This document shows positions 33,835-45,679 of a stretch of 64,000 nt of DNA, one piece after another (within the stretch, counting starts at the first letter, position 1; each line of letters begins with the position of its first letter). A program made the translations under genes and the position numbers. Where the stretch lies: positions 62,001 through 126,000 of the forward strand of contig JAURYL010000038.1 of assembly GCA_030653935.1 (NCBI GenBank). Direction: 5' to 3'. Source of the stretch: Pseudomonadota bacterium. Its GTDB lineage: Bacteria; Pseudomonadota; Gammaproteobacteria; Burkholderiales; Thiobacillaceae. Below the pieces are notes generated by a model that was not told where the DNA came from, ran no database searches, and saw nothing but the letters and a program-made list of their open reading frames with translations.

Positions 33835-35337
33835 TCAGTCCTCCTGTCGCAACTGCGGGAACAGGATCACGTCGCGGATGCTGGCGGCGTCGGTGAGCAG
33901 CATGATCAGGCGGTCGATGCCGATGCCTTCACCTGCGGTGGGGGGCAGGCCGTGCTCCAGGGCGCGAATGTAGTCGCGGTCCTTGAACATGGCTTCCTCG
34001 TCGCCGGCTTCCTTGGCGGCCACTTGGGCGTCGAAGCGTGCTTCCTGGTCTTCCGGGTCGTTCAACTCGGAGAAGCCGTTGGCGATTTCGCGGCCGACCA
34101 TGAACAGCTCGAAGCGGTCGGTGATGTCCGGATTGATATCGTTGCGGCGGGCCAGCGGCGAGGTTTCCGCCGGGTAGTCGATGATGAAGGTGGGCTGGAT
34201 TAGCAGATGTTCGGTGGTTTCCTCGAACAACGTCAGTTGCAGGCCGCCGAGGCCGTCGTTGGGGCGGAAACCGATCTTGCGGCGCTTCAGTTCCTCGATC
34301 ACGAAAGCCTGGTCGCCCAGGGGCGCGTCGCGTAGTTCCGGGTGGTAGTGGCGCACGGCGTCGAGCGCGGTCATGCGGGCGAAGGGTTTGCCCAAGTCGA
34401 TCTCGTGGCCCTGGTAGGGCACGGTGGTGGTGCCCAGCACCTTCTCGGCGATGTCGCGGAACATGGCCTCGGTGAAGTCCATCAGGTAGCGGTAATCCCG
34501 ATAGGCCTCGTAGAACTCGACCATGGTGAATTCCGGGTTGTGCCGGGTGGAGATGCCTTCGTTTCTGAAGTTTCGGTTGATTTCAAAGACTTTTTCCAGG
34601 CCGCCGACGACCAGACGCTTCAAATACAACTCCGGCGCGATGCGCAGGTACAACTGCATATCGAGCGCGTTGTGATGGGTGAGGAACGGCTTCGCGGAAG
34701 CGCCACCGGGGATGGGGTGCATCATTGGCGTTTCCACTTCCAGGTAGCCGCGCGTGGTGAAGAACTCGCGCATGACCTGGATGACTTTGGAACGAATGAT
34801 GAAGGTGCGGCGCGAGTCCTCGTTGGTGATCAGATCGAGGTAACGCTGACGGTATTTCTGCTCCTGATCGGTGAGACCGTGGAATTTCTCCGGCAGCGGC
34901 CGCAGCGCCTTGGTGAGCAGGCGCACCGAACTGGCCTGGATGGTGAGCTCGTCGGTTTTGGTGCGGAACAGGGTGCCGGTGACACCGAGGATGTCGCCGA
35001 GGTCCATGCGCTTGAAGGCGTCGTAGGCTTCCTCGCCAATGGCATCGCGGGAGACATAGATCTGCATGCGCCCACTCATGTCCTGCAAGGTGGCGAAGCT
35101 GGCCTTGCCCATCACCCGTTTCAGCATCATGCGGCCGGCGAGCTGGACGCTAACCGGGCTGGCTTCCAGGTGTTCCTTGGCGGTTTCGCCATGTGCGGCA
35201 TGCAGGTCGGCGGCGTAATCCTCGCGCGCAAAGTCATTCGGGAAGGCGATTCCCTGGGCGCGGATGCCGGCGAGTTTCTCGCGGCGCTCGGCGATGATCT
35301 GATTTTCGTCTTGTTGCGGCAGGGTGGTTTCGGTCAT
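33835..35337 (-). CDS. lysS: Lysyl-tRNA synthetase, class II
   Basis: 500 aa from ATG 35337 (MTETTLPQQ), overlapping the upstream PIN remnant by an ATGA junction. It charges tRNA-Lys. The N-terminal OB-fold anticodon domain (~55-150, [20 protein letters not shown]) precedes the class II core with motif 2 ([16 protein letters not shown]) and motif 3 ([13 protein letters not shown]). Length matches LysS (~505). Confidence 0.97.
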   Translation of the reverse strand: MTETTLPQQDENQIIAERREKLAGIRAQGIAFPNDFAREDYAADLHAAHGETAKEHLEASPVSVQLAGRMMLKRVMGKASFATLQDMSGRMQIYVSRDAIGEEAYDAFKRMDLGDILGVTGTLFRTKTDELTIQASSVRLLTKALRPLPEKFHGLTDQEQKYRQRYLDLITNEDSRRTFIIRSKVIQVMREFFTTRGYLEVETPMMHPIPGGASAKPFLTHHNALDMQLYLRIAPELYLKRLVVGGLEKVFEINRNFRNEGISTRHNPEFTMVEFYEAYRDYRYLMDFTEAMFRDIAEKVLGTTTVPYQGHEIDLGKPFARMTALDAVRHYHPELRDAPLGDQAFVIEELKRRKIGFRPNDGLGGLQLTLFEETTEHLLIQPTFIIDYPAETSPLARRNDINPDITDRFELFMVGREIANGFSELNDPEDQEARFDAQVAAKEAGDEEAMFKDRDYIRALEHGLPPTAGEGIGIDRLIMLLTDAASIRDVILFPQLRQED

Positions 35338-35672
35338 GACTTGAGTTGGATATGGGTTGAAACATTCAGGCCAAGCGCCAGCGCGGCATCCGCCCACTGA
35401 AGGTCGGCCGTTGTGAAATCGGAGATGTGAAACTGTATTGCGATGGCCAAATGCAGTGCGTCAAGGGTGAGCAAGGACAACGCGGCTGACCTAAGGTAGC
35501 GCTGGGCCGCAAGTATAAGCGGTGCATCACTTCCCCGCTTGCTCAGGCATCCATTAAGCCCTGAATGAAGATTATGTAAAACAAGGTGGCTGTACGGTTT
35601 CGATGTCTGCCATGGCGGCTGGTAATATCCGGCCCTCTTCAACCGGCTTGCAATCTCGATGCCCGGCATCAT
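35334..35672 (-). pseudogene. PIN-domain (VapC-like) remnant
   Basis: The 112-codon frame has a recognisable PIN C-terminal half: [20 protein letters not shown], then [20 protein letters not shown], with the conserved LDALHLA and TAD acidic positions. The N-terminal part (MPGIEIASRLKRAGYYQPP) does not look like the PIN start with its first catalytic Asp, and no antitoxin gene precedes it. It is most likely a decayed vapC whose stop now overlaps the lysS start. Confidence 0.6.
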
Positions 35673-35688
35673 CTAGTTCGCTGTCTAA

Positions 35689-36681
<993 letters not shown>

Positions 36682-36698
36682 CCACTCGTTGTAATGCC

Positions 36699-37259
36699 AT
36701 GAATAAAGGCGGGAAGTTCCACGCTCCCGCTTTGCCTTGCGAGGAGCGCGAGCTGTTTCAGGCGGAGCTGGATGGGGTCGTACCACTCACTCCACATGGT
36801 CGCGTTCTGCCCTCACCGGTTCGGCTGCCTCCCGTTCCGCTTAGCCTGTTTCACGACGAGCGGACGCTGATCCACGAATCGCTGCACGACCCGGCCCGCT
36901 GGGATGGCGAAGTGGAAGATACGTCCTATGTGCGCCCAGGCATCTCACGCCAGACCTTGCGCCGCATGCGACGCGGCGACTGGGTGGCCCAGGCTGAACT
37001 CGATCTGCACGGCCTGACCCGCGCGGAGGCCAAGCGGGAACTCGCGGATTTCCTTTATGAATGCAAGCGCCGTGGCGCGCGTTGCGTGCGCATCATTCAC
37101 GGCAAGGGATTGGGCTCGAAAGATCGCGAGCCGGTGCTGAAACTCCATGTGCGCCACTGGCTGACGCAGCGCGAGGAAGTATTGGCCTTCACCCAGGCGC
37201 GCCCGGCGGATGGTGGCAGTGGCGCGGTGGTGGTGCTGCTGAAATCGGCGAGCGCGTAG
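36699..37259 (+). CDS. Smr-domain protein (possible endonuclease)
   Basis: 186 aa. The C-terminal Smr domain (~100-186) has the LDLHGLTRAEA and IIHGKGLGSKDREPVLK signatures. The N-terminal part contains the conserved FHDERTLIHESL and YVRPGISRQTLRRMRRGDW segments found in SmrA/B-type (YfcN-like) proteins. Stand-alone Smr proteins act as nickases or ribosome-rescue RNases (SmrB); the exact substrate here is unknown. Its TAG stop lies within the left arm of a palindromic repeat. Confidence 0.9.
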   Translation: MNKGGKFHAPALPCEERELFQAELDGVVPLTPHGRVLPSPVRLPPVPLSLFHDERTLIHESLHDPARWDGEVEDTSYVRPGISRQTLRRMRRGDWVAQAELDLHGLTRAEAKRELADFLYECKRRGARCVRIIHGKGLGSKDREPVLKLHVRHWLTQREEVLAFTQARPADGGSGAVVVLLKSASA

Positions 37260-37313
37260 GGTGCGCCATGCGCACCGATTCACGTCAAATGGTGCGCGCG
37301 GCGCACCCTACGC
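37254..37313. repeat. Palindromic repeat supplying both stop codons of smr and cysM
   Basis: GCGTAGGGTGCGCC (37254-37267) and its exact complement GGCGCACCCTACGC (37300-37313) flank a 32-base centre that itself pairs partly (CATGCGCACC with GGTGCGCGCG). The TAG in the left arm (37257-37259) ends smr. The same triplet on the opposite strand in the right arm (37308-37310) ends cysM. Confidence 0.9.
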
Positions 37314-38195
37314 CGGAAATACTCCGGTCGAGAGGTAGCGGTCGCCGCGGTCACAGACGATGGACACGATGACCGCGTTTTCAACTTCCTTCGAGAGTTG
37401 CAGGGCCGCGTGCAGGGCGCCGCCGGAAGAGATGCCGGCGAAGATGCCCTCCTCGCTCGCCAGGCGGCGGGTGGTTTCCTCGGCCGCCACCTGACCGACA
37501 TACATCATGCGGTCCACCCGTTTGTAATCGCAGATGGAAGGCACGTATTCCTCGGGCCACTTGCGGATGCCGGGGATTTGCGCGCCCTCCTCCGGCTGCA
37601 CGCCGATGATCTGGATGGCCGGGTTCTGTTCCTTGAGGTAGCGCGAGCAACCCATGATGGTGCCGGTGGTACCCATGCTGGAGACGAAATGGGTGATGCG
37701 CCCCTCCGTGTCGCGCCAGATTTCCGGACCGGTACCTTCGTAGTGCGCAATGGGGTTATCCGGGTTGGAGAACTGGTCGAGAATTTTTCCTTTGCCCTCG
37801 CGCTGCATTTGTTCCGCCAGGTCACGCGCGCCTTCCATGCCGGCAGCCTTGCTCACCAGCACCAAGTCGGCGCCGTAGGCGCGCATCGACTGGCGACGCT
37901 CGATGGAGAGGTGCTCGGGCATGATCAGAATCATGCGGTAGCCCTTGATCGCGGCGGCCATCGCCAGGGCGATGCCGGTGTTGCCGCTGGTGGCTTCGAT
38001 CAGGGTGTCGCCGGGCTTGATTTCGCCGCGTGCCTCGGCGCGGTTGATCATGGACAGCGCCGGGCGATCCTTCACGGAACCGGCCGGGTTATTGCCTTCA
38101 AGCTTGACCAGGACAATGTTGGAGGTTTCTCCCGGCAGTTTTTTCAGGCGCACCAGCGGGGTGTTGCCGACGAAATCTTCGATCGTTTTGTACAT
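37308..38195 (-). CDS. cysM: Cysteine synthase B (O-acetylserine sulfhydrylase)
   Basis: 295 aa from ATG 38195, five bases after the ugd stop, with GAAGGA in front; a TTG nine bases upstream is less likely. It makes cysteine from O-acetylserine and sulfide or thiosulfate using PLP. The PLP lysine lies in NPAGSVKDRPA, the substrate loop is EATSGNTGIALA, and the phosphate-binding loop is SSMGTTGTIMG. The ERRQSMRAYGADLVL region is CysM-like. In a sulfur oxidiser the CysM type may use thiosulfate, which is inference. Confidence 0.95.
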   Translation of the reverse strand: MYKTIEDFVGNTPLVRLKKLPGETSNIVLVKLEGNNPAGSVKDRPALSMINRAEARGEIKPGDTLIEATSGNTGIALAMAAAIKGYRMILIMPEHLSIERRQSMRAYGADLVLVSKAAGMEGARDLAEQMQREGKGKILDQFSNPDNPIAHYEGTGPEIWRDTEGRITHFVSSMGTTGTIMGCSRYLKEQNPAIQIIGVQPEEGAQIPGIRKWPEEYVPSICDYKRVDRMMYVGQVAAEETTRRLASEEGIFAGISSGGALHAALQLSKEVENAVIVSIVCDRGDRYLSTGVFPA

Positions 38196-38200
38196 GGCGC

Positions 38201-39367
38201 TCAATCCTTCCCGAACAGGTCTCGGCTGTAGACCTTATCCGCCACGTCACGCAGGTCGTCGGTGATGCGGTTGGCGACGATGACATCGGATTGCCGCTTG
38301 AACTCGGCCAAGTCGTTGACCACTCGGGAGTGGAAGAACTCAGGTTCCGTCAGCACCGGTTCATAGACGATGACCTCGATGCCCTTGGCCTTGATCCGCT
38401 TCATGATGCCCTGGATGCTGGAAGCGCGGAAATTATCCGAGCCACTCTTCATGATCAGGCGATGCACGCCGACCACCTTGGGCTTGCGTTTGATGATGCT
38501 GTCGGCGACGAAATCTTTGCGCGTGGTGTTGGAATCGACGATGGCGCGCATCAGATTCTGCGGCACATCCTGGTAGTTGGCGAGCAACTGCTTGGTGTCC
38601 TTGGGCAGGCAGTAGCCGCCATAGCCGAATGAGGGGTTGTTGTAGTGGTCGCCGATGCGCGGGTCGAGGCTGACGCCCTGGATGATGTGTTTGGTATCGA
38701 GGCCGTGGGTGGCGGCGTAGGTGTCGAGCTCGTTGAAATAGGCCACTCGCATGGCGAGGTAGGTATTGGCGAACAGCTTGATCGCCTCGGCCTCGGTGGA
38801 GTCGGTGAACAACACCGGGATGTCCTGCTTGATCGCGCCCTGTTGCAGCAGACTGGCGAAGGTCGCGGCGCGCTCCGAGCGCTCGCCGATGATGATGCGT
38901 GAGGGGTGGAGGTTGTCGTAGAGCGCTTTGCCTTCGCGCAGGAACTCAGGCGAGAAGATCAGGTTCTCGCAGTTGTATTGCGCCTTGAGCTTCGCCGTAT
39001 AGCCGACCGGGACGGTGGACTTGAGGATCATCACCGCCTTCGGGTTGATTGCCTTGACGTCGCGGATCACCGCCTCGACCGTGCTGGTATTGAAGTAGTT
39101 GGTTTCCGGGTCGTAGTCGGTGGGGGTGGCGATGATGACAAAGTCGGCCCCGACATAGGCATCCTGCTTGTCCAGGGTGGCGCGGAAGTTGAGCGGCTTG
39201 TGGCTGAGATACTCCTCGATCTCGACGTCGACGATGGGCGAGACCTTGCGATTCAACATCTCGATCTTTTCGGGAACGATGTCGAGCGCGACCACTTCAT
39301 GGTGCTGCGCGAGCAGCACGGCGTTGGAGAGGCCGACGTAGCCGGTACCGGCGATGGCGATTTTCAT
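38201..39367 (-). CDS. ugd: UDP-glucose 6-dehydrogenase
   Basis: 388 aa from ATG 39367, which overlaps the pyrF stop (ATGA). It oxidises UDP-glucose to UDP-glucuronate for capsule, exopolysaccharide or lipid A sugar synthesis. N-terminal NAD motif [17 protein letters not shown], catalytic cysteine in [14 protein letters not shown], and the C-terminal UDP-binding domain. At 388 aa it belongs to the short Ugd class (E. coli Ugd 388). Confidence 0.95.
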   Translation of the reverse strand: MKIAIAGTGYVGLSNAVLLAQHHEVVALDIVPEKIEMLNRKVSPIVDVEIEEYLSHKPLNFRATLDKQDAYVGADFVIIATPTDYDPETNYFNTSTVEAVIRDVKAINPKAVMILKSTVPVGYTAKLKAQYNCENLIFSPEFLREGKALYDNLHPSRIIIGERSERAATFASLLQQGAIKQDIPVLFTDSTEAEAIKLFANTYLAMRVAYFNELDTYAATHGLDTKHIIQGVSLDPRIGDHYNNPSFGYGGYCLPKDTKQLLANYQDVPQNLMRAIVDSNTTRKDFVADSIIKRKPKVVGVHRLIMKSGSDNFRASSIQGIMKRIKAKGIEVIVYEPVLTEPEFFHSRVVNDLAEFKRQSDVIVANRITDDLRDVADKVYSRDLFGKD

Positions 39368-40077
39368 GACTGACTTTCCAGCGGAGGATCGATTTCCCGC
39401 GCGATGGCTTCCAGCGCGGCGAGGGGGTCGGCGGCCTGGGTGATGGGGCGACCGATGACGAGGTAATTCGAGCCGGCCTGGATGGCCTGGGCGGGAGTCA
39501 GGACGCGGGTCTGGTCGCCCGCTTCGCTGCCGGTGGGGCGGATACCCGGCGTCACCAGAAGGAAGCCGTCGCCAAGAGAGGAACGCAGCAGCGCGGCTTC
39601 CTGGGCGGAACAGACCACGCCATCCATGCCGCTGCCTTGCGCCAGCGAGGCCAGCAGCATGACCTGCTGATGGGCGGAAGCCTCGACGCCGATGGCGCGC
39701 AGATCCCCCTCCCCCATGCTGGTCAGCACCGTCACCGCGATCAGTCTGGGCCGCTCGCTCAGGCCCTCCAATGCTTCGCGCGCCGCCTGCATCATGCGCG
39801 GGCCGCCGGAGGCGTGCACATTCAGCATCCACACGCCCAGGCGCGCCGCCGCTTTGCAGGCTTGCGCCACGGTATTGGGGATGTCGTGAAATTTCAGATC
39901 GAGAAAGACCGAAAAACCGCGACTGGCCAGTTCCTCGACAAAGGCCGGGCCGGCGGCAACGAACAGCTCCTTGCCCACCTTGAGGCGACACGATTCGGGT
40001 CGGATGCGTTCGATGAAAGCGCGGGCCTGCCCGGCATCGGGATAGTCCAGCGCAACGATGATTCTGGGGTCACTCAT
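39364..40077 (-). CDS. pyrF: Orotidine 5'-phosphate decarboxylase
   Basis: 237 aa type 1 OMP decarboxylase, last step of UMP synthesis. The catalytic Lys-Asp array is visible in [13 protein letters not shown]; the phosphate loop is near LVTPGIRP and YLVIGRPIT. It overlaps lapB by 8 bases and ugd by 4. The lapB-pyrF junction is conserved in proteobacteria. Confidence 0.97.
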   Translation of the reverse strand: MSDPRIIVALDYPDAGQARAFIERIRPESCRLKVGKELFVAAGPAFVEELASRGFSVFLDLKFHDIPNTVAQACKAAARLGVWMLNVHASGGPRMMQAAREALEGLSERPRLIAVTVLTSMGEGDLRAIGVEASAHQQVMLLASLAQGSGMDGVVCSAQEAALLRSSLGDGFLLVTPGIRPTGSEAGDQTRVLTPAQAIQAGSNYLVIGRPITQAADPLAALEAIAREIDPPLESQS

Positions 40078-41239
40078 GTTCCATTCTCTCCGGAGAAATG
40101 CTTTCCCAGCGCGCGCAAGCCGGACACTGCCAGAAGAACTGGCGCGCCTTGAAGCCGCATTCGCCGCAGCGGTAGTACGCGATCTGGCTGACCTGGCGAT
40201 GTACCAGATCCTGCGCCAAGCGGCTCTCGACGCGCTCGCCCTCGCTCGAGGCCTGGAGCGCGTTGCTGGCTTGCAGATAATCGTCGAGGGCGCGCAGGCT
40301 GGGGTTTCGCTTCATTTCCGCGCCCGCCAGTTCGCGCGCGACGGTCCATCCCTGGCGCTCCGCCACGGTCTGGAACAACAGATGCAACAGGTCCGGACTG
40401 GCGCGCTGATCGAGATAACCTTGCAACAGTCGAACGGCTTGTTCATGTCGGCCCAGGCGAGCGTGTGCCTGGATCAAGCGTTCGGCGATGATCGGCAGGA
40501 AGGTCGGGTTGTTATCCTCGATCCGTCGCCAGGCAGCGATGGCGGACTCGTCGCGGCCTTCCTGGGCTTCCAGATCGCCGAGTAGCAGGCAGGCGCGCGC
40601 GGAGCGGCGATTCTCCTTGAATGCGAGTTCCAGATGCGCGCGCGCGCCCTCGCCGTCCCCACGCAGCATCGCGGCGGCCGCGAGTTCGCAGTAGTAATGG
40701 GCGGTATTGGCGTTCTGCGACAGACAACCCAGCTTTTCCAGACGCCGCGCGGTGACGACGGCTTGTTGCCAGTCCTTGGTCAGCACCTGGATTTGCAGCA
40801 GATTACGGAGCGCCTCGCGGGCATGCACCCCGGTTTCAAGTCGCCGGAATACGTCCTCGGCGCGATCCAGCAGGCCCGCCTTGAGGAAATCCTCGCCCAG
40901 GCCATAAAGCGCCTTCATGCGCTGTTCCTGCGGCAGATCGGCGCGATCCACCAGACTCTGGTGGATGCGGATGGCGCGATCCAGTTCGCCGCGACGGCGG
41001 AACAGGGCACCAAGCGCGAAATGCAGTTCCAGGGTGTCCGGATCGAGCCGGGTCACTTCCAGGAAAGCCTCGATGGCCTGATCCGGCTGCTCGTTCAGCA
41101 GGTAGTTGAGACCCTTGAAATAGGAGCGCGGCACCGCGCGTGATTCCTGCATGACATGGCGGATATCCACCCGCGCGGCCATCCAGCCAAAGGCAAAAAA
41201 CAGCGGGATGACCAGTAGATGCCAGGCTTCGAGTTCCAA
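40070..41239 (-). CDS. lapB: Lipopolysaccharide assembly protein LapB (YciM)
   Basis: 389 aa inner-membrane-anchored TPR protein that recruits FtsH to control LpxC and hence LPS amount. N-terminal TM ([19 protein letters not shown]), then ~9 TPR repeats (for example [20 protein letters not shown]), and a C-terminal rubredoxin-type zinc ribbon with CGECGF and CPAC. lapA lies 3 bases upstream. Confidence 0.97.
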   Translation of the reverse strand: MELEAWHLLVIPLFFAFGWMAARVDIRHVMQESRAVPRSYFKGLNYLLNEQPDQAIEAFLEVTRLDPDTLELHFALGALFRRRGELDRAIRIHQSLVDRADLPQEQRMKALYGLGEDFLKAGLLDRAEDVFRRLETGVHAREALRNLLQIQVLTKDWQQAVVTARRLEKLGCLSQNANTAHYYCELAAAAMLRGDGEGARAHLELAFKENRRSARACLLLGDLEAQEGRDESAIAAWRRIEDNNPTFLPIIAERLIQAHARLGRHEQAVRLLQGYLDQRASPDLLHLLFQTVAERQGWTVARELAGAEMKRNPSLRALDDYLQASNALQASSEGERVESRLAQDLVHRQVSQIAYYRCGECGFKARQFFWQCPACARWESISPERMEHE

Positions 41240-41242
41240 CGA

Positions 41243-41512
41243 CTACTCCGGCTTGGAAAGTGAAGGTGAATGGGTGGAAGCGAGGCGGCGCAGTTGCCGC
41301 AATTCACGATGGCCGCGCCACAGTCGCCAGGAGCAGGCCAGCAGCCCCACCAGCAGACCGACGGCGAAGGCGGCGAGAATCACCAGGGCCAGCGATGTCT
41401 GCCATTCATAGCCAAGAAAATAGCGCAGTGTCACCACTTCGCTGTTCTTGACCGCGAAACCGAGCAAGAGCACGAATAAAACGATCTTGAGAAAAAGAGC
41501 CAGGTAGCGCAT
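41243..41512 (-). CDS. lapA: LapA-family membrane protein (DUF1049)
   Basis: 89 aa with two transmembrane segments (LALFLKIVLFVLLLGFAVKN and ALVILAAFAVGLLVGLLACS) joined by the conserved NSEVVTLRYFLG link, then a basic coiled-coil tail. LapA works with LapB in LPS assembly control. It lies downstream of the ihfB terminator, so lapAB may have a separate promoter. Confidence 0.93.
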   Translation of the reverse strand: MRYLALFLKIVLFVLLLGFAVKNSEVVTLRYFLGYEWQTSLALVILAAFAVGLLVGLLACSWRLWRGHRELRQLRRLASTHSPSLSKPE

Positions 41513-41557
41513 GGCCTCGGGCGTGTGCGGAGAAAGTGGGGATTGTAGCGGCAGACG

Positions 41558-41584
41558 AAAAAAAAGCGCCGCATGAAGCGGCGC
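41558..41584 (-). terminator. Rho-independent terminator after ihfB
   Basis: Stem GCGCCGC (41566-41572) and GCGGCGC (41578-41584) with a 5-base loop; on the - strand it is followed by eight Ts (41558-41565). It separates rpsA-ihfB from lapA-lapB. Confidence 0.88.
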
Positions 41585-41606
41585 TGTGATTCAGAAAAGC
41601 CAGTGG

Positions 41607-41891
41607 CTAATCCTTGAAGTCCACCCGGTCGCGCAATTCCTTGCCCGCCTTGAAGTGCGGCACGTACTTGCCCGCCACCTGGACCTTGTCACCAGTCTTG
41701 GGGTTGCGCCCCAGCCGGGGGGGGCGGAAATTGAGACTGAAGCTGCCAAAACCGCGGATTTCAATCCGCTCACCTTCCACCAGGCTGTTGACCATGGCAT
41801 CGATGATGGTTTTGACGGCAAGCTCGGCATCCGCCGCCACCAGGTGAGGATGGCGCTCCGCCAGTCGGGCGATTAGCTCCGACTTGGTCAT
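41607..41891 (-). CDS. ihfB: Integration host factor beta subunit
   Basis: 94 aa from ATG 41891 ([10 protein letters not shown]), the usual IhfB start; an ATG at 41909 overlapping the rpsA stop would add 6 residues. IHF bends DNA sharply at specific sites. Landmarks are [33 protein letters not shown] and the tail [15 protein letters not shown]. Position behind rpsA is the classic location. Confidence 0.97.
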   Translation of the reverse strand: MTKSELIARLAERHPHLVAADAELAVKTIIDAMVNSLVEGERIEIRGFGSFSLNFRPPRLGRNPKTGDKVQVAGKYVPHFKAGKELRDRVDFKD

Positions 41892-41905
41892 TGCGCCTAT
41901 TTCTA

Positions 41906-43627
41906 TCATTCGCCGACCTTGTTATCGAGCTTGGCTTTCAGCAGCGCACCGAGGTTGGTGGTGCCGCTGGAATGTTCGGAAGCCAGCTTGCGCAGGGCTT
42001 CGGATTGCTCGGCGGCGTCCTTGGCCTTGATCGACAGGTTGATCTGACGGTTCTTGCGATCGATGTTGATGATCACGGTTTCTACCGTCTCGTCGTCCTT
42101 CAGGTGGGTGCGGATGTCCTCGACGCGGTCACGCGCCACCTCGGAAGCGCGCAGATAACCTTCCACTTCACCGTCCAGCAGAATCACGGCGCCCTTGGCA
42201 TCCATGCTCTTCACCGTGCCGGTGACGATGCTGCCCTTGTCATGGGTGGCCACATAGGCGTTGAAGGGGTCGTTCTCCATCTGCTTGATGCCCAGGGAGA
42301 TGCGCTCCTTCTCGACGTCGATGGCCAACACGGCGGCTTCCACTTCCTCGCCCTTGCGGTAGTTGCGCAGCGCTTCCTCGCCGGTCATGTTCCAGGACAG
42401 GTCGGACAAGTGAACCAGGCCGTCGATACCGCCGGGCAGGCCGATGAAGATGCCGAAGTCGGTGATGGACTTGATCTGGCCGCTGACTTTGTCGCCCTTC
42501 TTGAAGGTGGCGGCGAAATCATCCCAGGGATTGGCCTTGCACTGCTTCATGCCCAGGGAGATGCGGCGACGGTCTTCGTCGATTTCCAGAACCATGACTT
42601 CCACTTCGTCGCCGAGGGCCACGACCTTGGAGGGGTTGACGTTCTTGTTGGTCCAGTCCATTTCGGAGACGTGCACCAGACCTTCGATGCCCGGCTCGAT
42701 TTCCACGAAACAGCCGTAGTCGGTGAGGTTGGCTACCTTGCCGAACATGCGGGTGCCGGTGGGGTAACGGCGGGAGAGGCCGACCCACGGGTCTTCGCCA
42801 AGCTGCTTCAGGCCCAGGGAGACGCGGTTCTTGTCTTGATCGAACTTCAGCACCATCGCGGTGACTTCGTCGCCGACATTGACCACTTCGGACGGATGCT
42901 TGACCCGGCGCCAGGCCAGATCGGTGATGTGCAGCAGGCCGTCGATACCGCCCAGATCCACAAACGCGCCGTATTCGGTGATGTTCTTGACAATACCCTT
43001 GACCGTCGCGCCTTCCTTCAGGTTGGCTAACAGGGTCTCGCGCTCGGCGCCCATGCTGGCTTCCAGCACGGCCTTGCGCGACACCACGACGTTGTTGCGC
43101 TTGCGGTCAAGCTTGATGACCTTGAATTCGGATTCCTTGTTCTCGTAGGGCGTGGTGTCCTTGACCGGACGCACATCCACCAGGGAACCGGGCAGGAAGG
43201 CGCGGATGCCGTTACACATGACGGTAAGGCCACCCTTGACCTTGCCGTTGACCAGGCCCTTGACGATGCGGCCTTCTTCCATCGCTGCTTCCAGGTCCAG
43301 CCAGGCGGCGAGACGGCGGGCGCGATCACGCGACAGCTTGGTGGAACCGAAACCGTCTTCGATGGATTCGATGGCGACCTGCACGAAATCGCCCACCTGA
43401 ACTTCCATGTCACCGCGGTCGGTCTTGAATTCCTCAGCGGGAATCAGGCTCTCGGATTTGAGGCCGGCGTTGACGGTAACGAAGTTGTCGTCGATGGCGA
43501 CGACCTCGGCGGTGATGATCTCGCCATGGCGCATCTCCTGCTTGGAGATGCTCTCTTCGAACATGGCGGCAAAGGATTCCATGGAATCCATAGAATCCAT
43601 GGTGGGTTGGGTGGAAGCAGTGGACAT
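41906..43627 (-). CDS. rpsA: 30S ribosomal protein S1
   Basis: 573 aa from ATG 43627 ([19 protein letters not shown]); the short MDSMDSMES run comes from a small codon duplication. S1 brings mRNA to the 30S subunit. Six S1 OB-fold repeats are present, each opening with the [19 protein letters not shown] strand, for example [18 protein letters not shown] and [19 protein letters not shown]. Length is close to betaproteobacterial S1 (~560-575). cmk lies upstream. Confidence 0.97.
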   Translation of the reverse strand: MSTASTQPTMDSMDSMESFAAMFEESISKQEMRHGEIITAEVVAIDDNFVTVNAGLKSESLIPAEEFKTDRGDMEVQVGDFVQVAIESIEDGFGSTKLSRDRARRLAAWLDLEAAMEEGRIVKGLVNGKVKGGLTVMCNGIRAFLPGSLVDVRPVKDTTPYENKESEFKVIKLDRKRNNVVVSRKAVLEASMGAERETLLANLKEGATVKGIVKNITEYGAFVDLGGIDGLLHITDLAWRRVKHPSEVVNVGDEVTAMVLKFDQDKNRVSLGLKQLGEDPWVGLSRRYPTGTRMFGKVANLTDYGCFVEIEPGIEGLVHVSEMDWTNKNVNPSKVVALGDEVEVMVLEIDEDRRRISLGMKQCKANPWDDFAATFKKGDKVSGQIKSITDFGIFIGLPGGIDGLVHLSDLSWNMTGEEALRNYRKGEEVEAAVLAIDVEKERISLGIKQMENDPFNAYVATHDKGSIVTGTVKSMDAKGAVILLDGEVEGYLRASEVARDRVEDIRTHLKDDETVETVIINIDRKNRQINLSIKAKDAAEQSEALRKLASEHSSGTTNLGALLKAKLDNKVGE

Positions 43628-43703
43628 TGAGAAACCTGAAGAAAACCGTGTCGCCACGGTGGGGGTAAATGAAAAACCGAAAAGACTCAGCCTTTCGGGG
43701 GAG

Positions 43704-44378
43704 TTACAGCGTTGCCTTGGCAACCCGGAACCACTGCAGCACCTGTTCCACCGCCTGCGCGATGGTCAAGCTCGTGGTATCGAGCAACTCGGCATCCGCC
43801 GTCTGCCGCAAGGGGGCCGATGATCGGGCGGCATCACGCGCGTCCCGTTCCCTCAGGTCCTGCAACAGGGCGGCGAGACTAGCATCGAACCCTTTTTCAA
43901 TCAACTGCTTATAGCGTCTTTGTGCGCGTTCCTCGGCGCTCGCGGTGAGGAATATTTTCACCGTCGCGTCGGGAAAAACCACTGAGCCCATGTCGCGGCC
44001 ATCGGTCACCAATCCGGGCGCCTGGCGGAAGTCGCGTTGTCGTTGCAGCAACGCCGCGCGCAACTCCGGCAACGCCGCGATCTGTGAGGCGGCGCGTCCC
44101 GCCTCCTCGGTGCGCACGACATCGCCGACCGCGACACCATTCAGAAAAACCTCGACGCCGTCGAAGCGCAACTCGATTTGCCGCGCCAGCACCACCAGCG
44201 CGGGCTCATCATCCAATGCCAGCGCCGCCCGTTGCGCGGCGTAAGCGGTGACGCGATAAATCGCGCCGCTGTCGAGATAATGAAACCCCAACTCGCGGGC
44301 CACCAGAGCCGCCACCGTGCCCTTGCCGGAAGCGGAAGGGCCGTCGATGGCGATGACGGGAACGACAACAGAACTCAT
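43704..44378 (-). CDS. cmk: Cytidylate kinase
   Basis: 224 aa from ATG 44378, overlapping the aroA stop (ATGA). It phosphorylates CMP and dCMP. The P-loop is [11 protein letters not shown] (~12-22), the CMP-binding region includes [10 protein letters not shown] and [14 protein letters not shown], and the lid is [13 protein letters not shown]. The aroA-cmk-rpsA order is conserved. Confidence 0.97.
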   Translation of the reverse strand: MSSVVVPVIAIDGPSASGKGTVAALVARELGFHYLDSGAIYRVTAYAAQRAALALDDEPALVVLARQIELRFDGVEVFLNGVAVGDVVRTEEAGRAASQIAALPELRAALLQRQRDFRQAPGLVTDGRDMGSVVFPDATVKIFLTASAEERAQRRYKQLIEKGFDASLAALLQDLRERDARDAARSSAPLRQTADAELLDTTSLTIAQAVEQVLQWFRVAKATL

Positions 44379-45679
44379 AGTGTGCAGCCGCCTCCCGTCT
44401 GCCCTATCCCCGTGAACTTCTCGAAATACTCCGGAAACGTCTTGTTCACGCACTTCGGGTCGTTGATCCGCACCGGCACGCCGCCGAGGGCGACCAGGGA
44501 GAAGCACATGGCCATGCGGTGGTCGTCGTAGGTATCGATTTCCGCGTTGGGAGTGAGTTTTCCGGGCGGGGTGATTTTGATGAAGTCGGCGCCCTCCTCC
44601 ACTTTGGCGCCGAGTTTGCGCAATTCGGTGGCCATGGCTTTGATCCGGTCGGTTTCCTTGACCCGCCAGGAGGCAATGTTCGTCAATGTGGTGGTGCCGT
44701 TGGCGAACAGGGCGAGGATGGCCAAAGTCATGGCGGCATCGGGGATGTGGTTACAGTCGAGGTCGATGGCGTGGAGTTTGTCGGCGCAGCCGAGGCGGCA
44801 CTCTATCCAGTTAGGGCCAAACCCGACTTCCGCGCCCATCCTCGCCAATGCCTCGGCGAAGCGGACATCGCCCTGGATGCTGTTGCGCCCCACCCCTTCG
44901 ACCCTTACCGGGCCGTGGCCGATGGCGCCGGCGGCGAGGAAATAGGAGGCCGAGGAGGCGTCACCCTCGACTTCGATTTCGCCAGGGCTGCGATAGGTGG
45001 CGGCGGGGACGGTGAAGCGTTGCCAGCCTTCGCGTTTCACTTCGATGCCATAACGCTTCATCAGGTTGAGGGTGATCTCGACGTAGGGTTTGGAGATCAA
45101 TTCGCCGTCCACGACGACCCTGACTTCACGGCCGAGCAACGGCGCGGAAAGCAGCAGGCCGGTGAGGTACTGGCTGGAGACGTTGCCCTTGACGCTGATT
45201 TCACTGGCGCTGCCTTCGTGCGGCAGGACATGCAGGGGCGGAAAACCGTCGTTTTCCGTGTAGTCGATCTGCGCGCCGGCCTGGCGCAAGGCATCGACCA
45301 GGTCGCCGATGGGGCGCTCATGCATGCGCGGCACGCCGGATAGCGTGTAGTCGCCGCCACTCATGGCGCAGGCGGCGGTGAGCGAGCGGAAGGCGGTGCC
45401 GGCGTTGCCGAGGAAGAGGCTGGCGTATTTCACCGGAAATGGCCCGCCCACGCCCTCGATGCGCGTGTTATCGCCTTCGCGCACCCATTTCACGCCGAGA
45501 CGGTGCAGAGCATCGAGCATGACGCGGGTGTCGTCGGAGTCGAGCAGGCCCTTGACCAGGGTTGAGCCGGAGGCCAGCGCGGAGAGCAGCAGGACGCGGT
45601 TGGAAATGCTTTTCGAGCCGGGCAGGCGCACCGTGCCGCGGGCGCCGGCAAGCACCGGCAGGTCGAGATGTTCGCTCAT
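44375..45679 (-). CDS. aroA: EPSP synthase
   Basis: 434 aa enzyme of the shikimate pathway joining shikimate 3-phosphate and PEP. Visible signatures: [10 protein letters not shown] with Lys23, [15 protein letters not shown], and [19 protein letters not shown]. It overlaps tyrA upstream and cmk downstream by 4 bases each. Length is normal. Confidence 0.97.
   Translation of the reverse strand: MSEHLDLPVLAGARGTVRLPGSKSISNRVLLLSALASGSTLVKGLLDSDDTRVMLDALHRLGVKWVREGDNTRIEGVGGPFPVKYASLFLGNAGTAFRSLTAACAMSGGDYTLSGVPRMHERPIGDLVDALRQAGAQIDYTENDGFPPLHVLPHEGSASEISVKGNVSSQYLTGLLLSAPLLGREVRVVVDGELISKPYVEITLNLMKRYGIEVKREGWQRFTVPAATYRSPGEIEVEGDASSASYFLAAGAIGHGPVRVEGVGRNSIQGDVRFAEALARMGAEVGFGPNWIECRLGCADKLHAIDLDCNHIPDAAMTLAILALFANGTTTLTNIASWRVKETDRIKAMATELRKLGAKVEEGADFIKITPPGKLTPNAEIDTYDDHRMAMCFSLVALGGVPVRINDPKCVNKTFPEYFEKFTGIGQTGGGCTL

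Noticed and set aside
39367..39991. N-terminal extension of ugd (open frame to 39991)
   Set aside because: The extension lies wholly over pyrF; the true start is the ATG 39367 followed by the NAD-binding motif.
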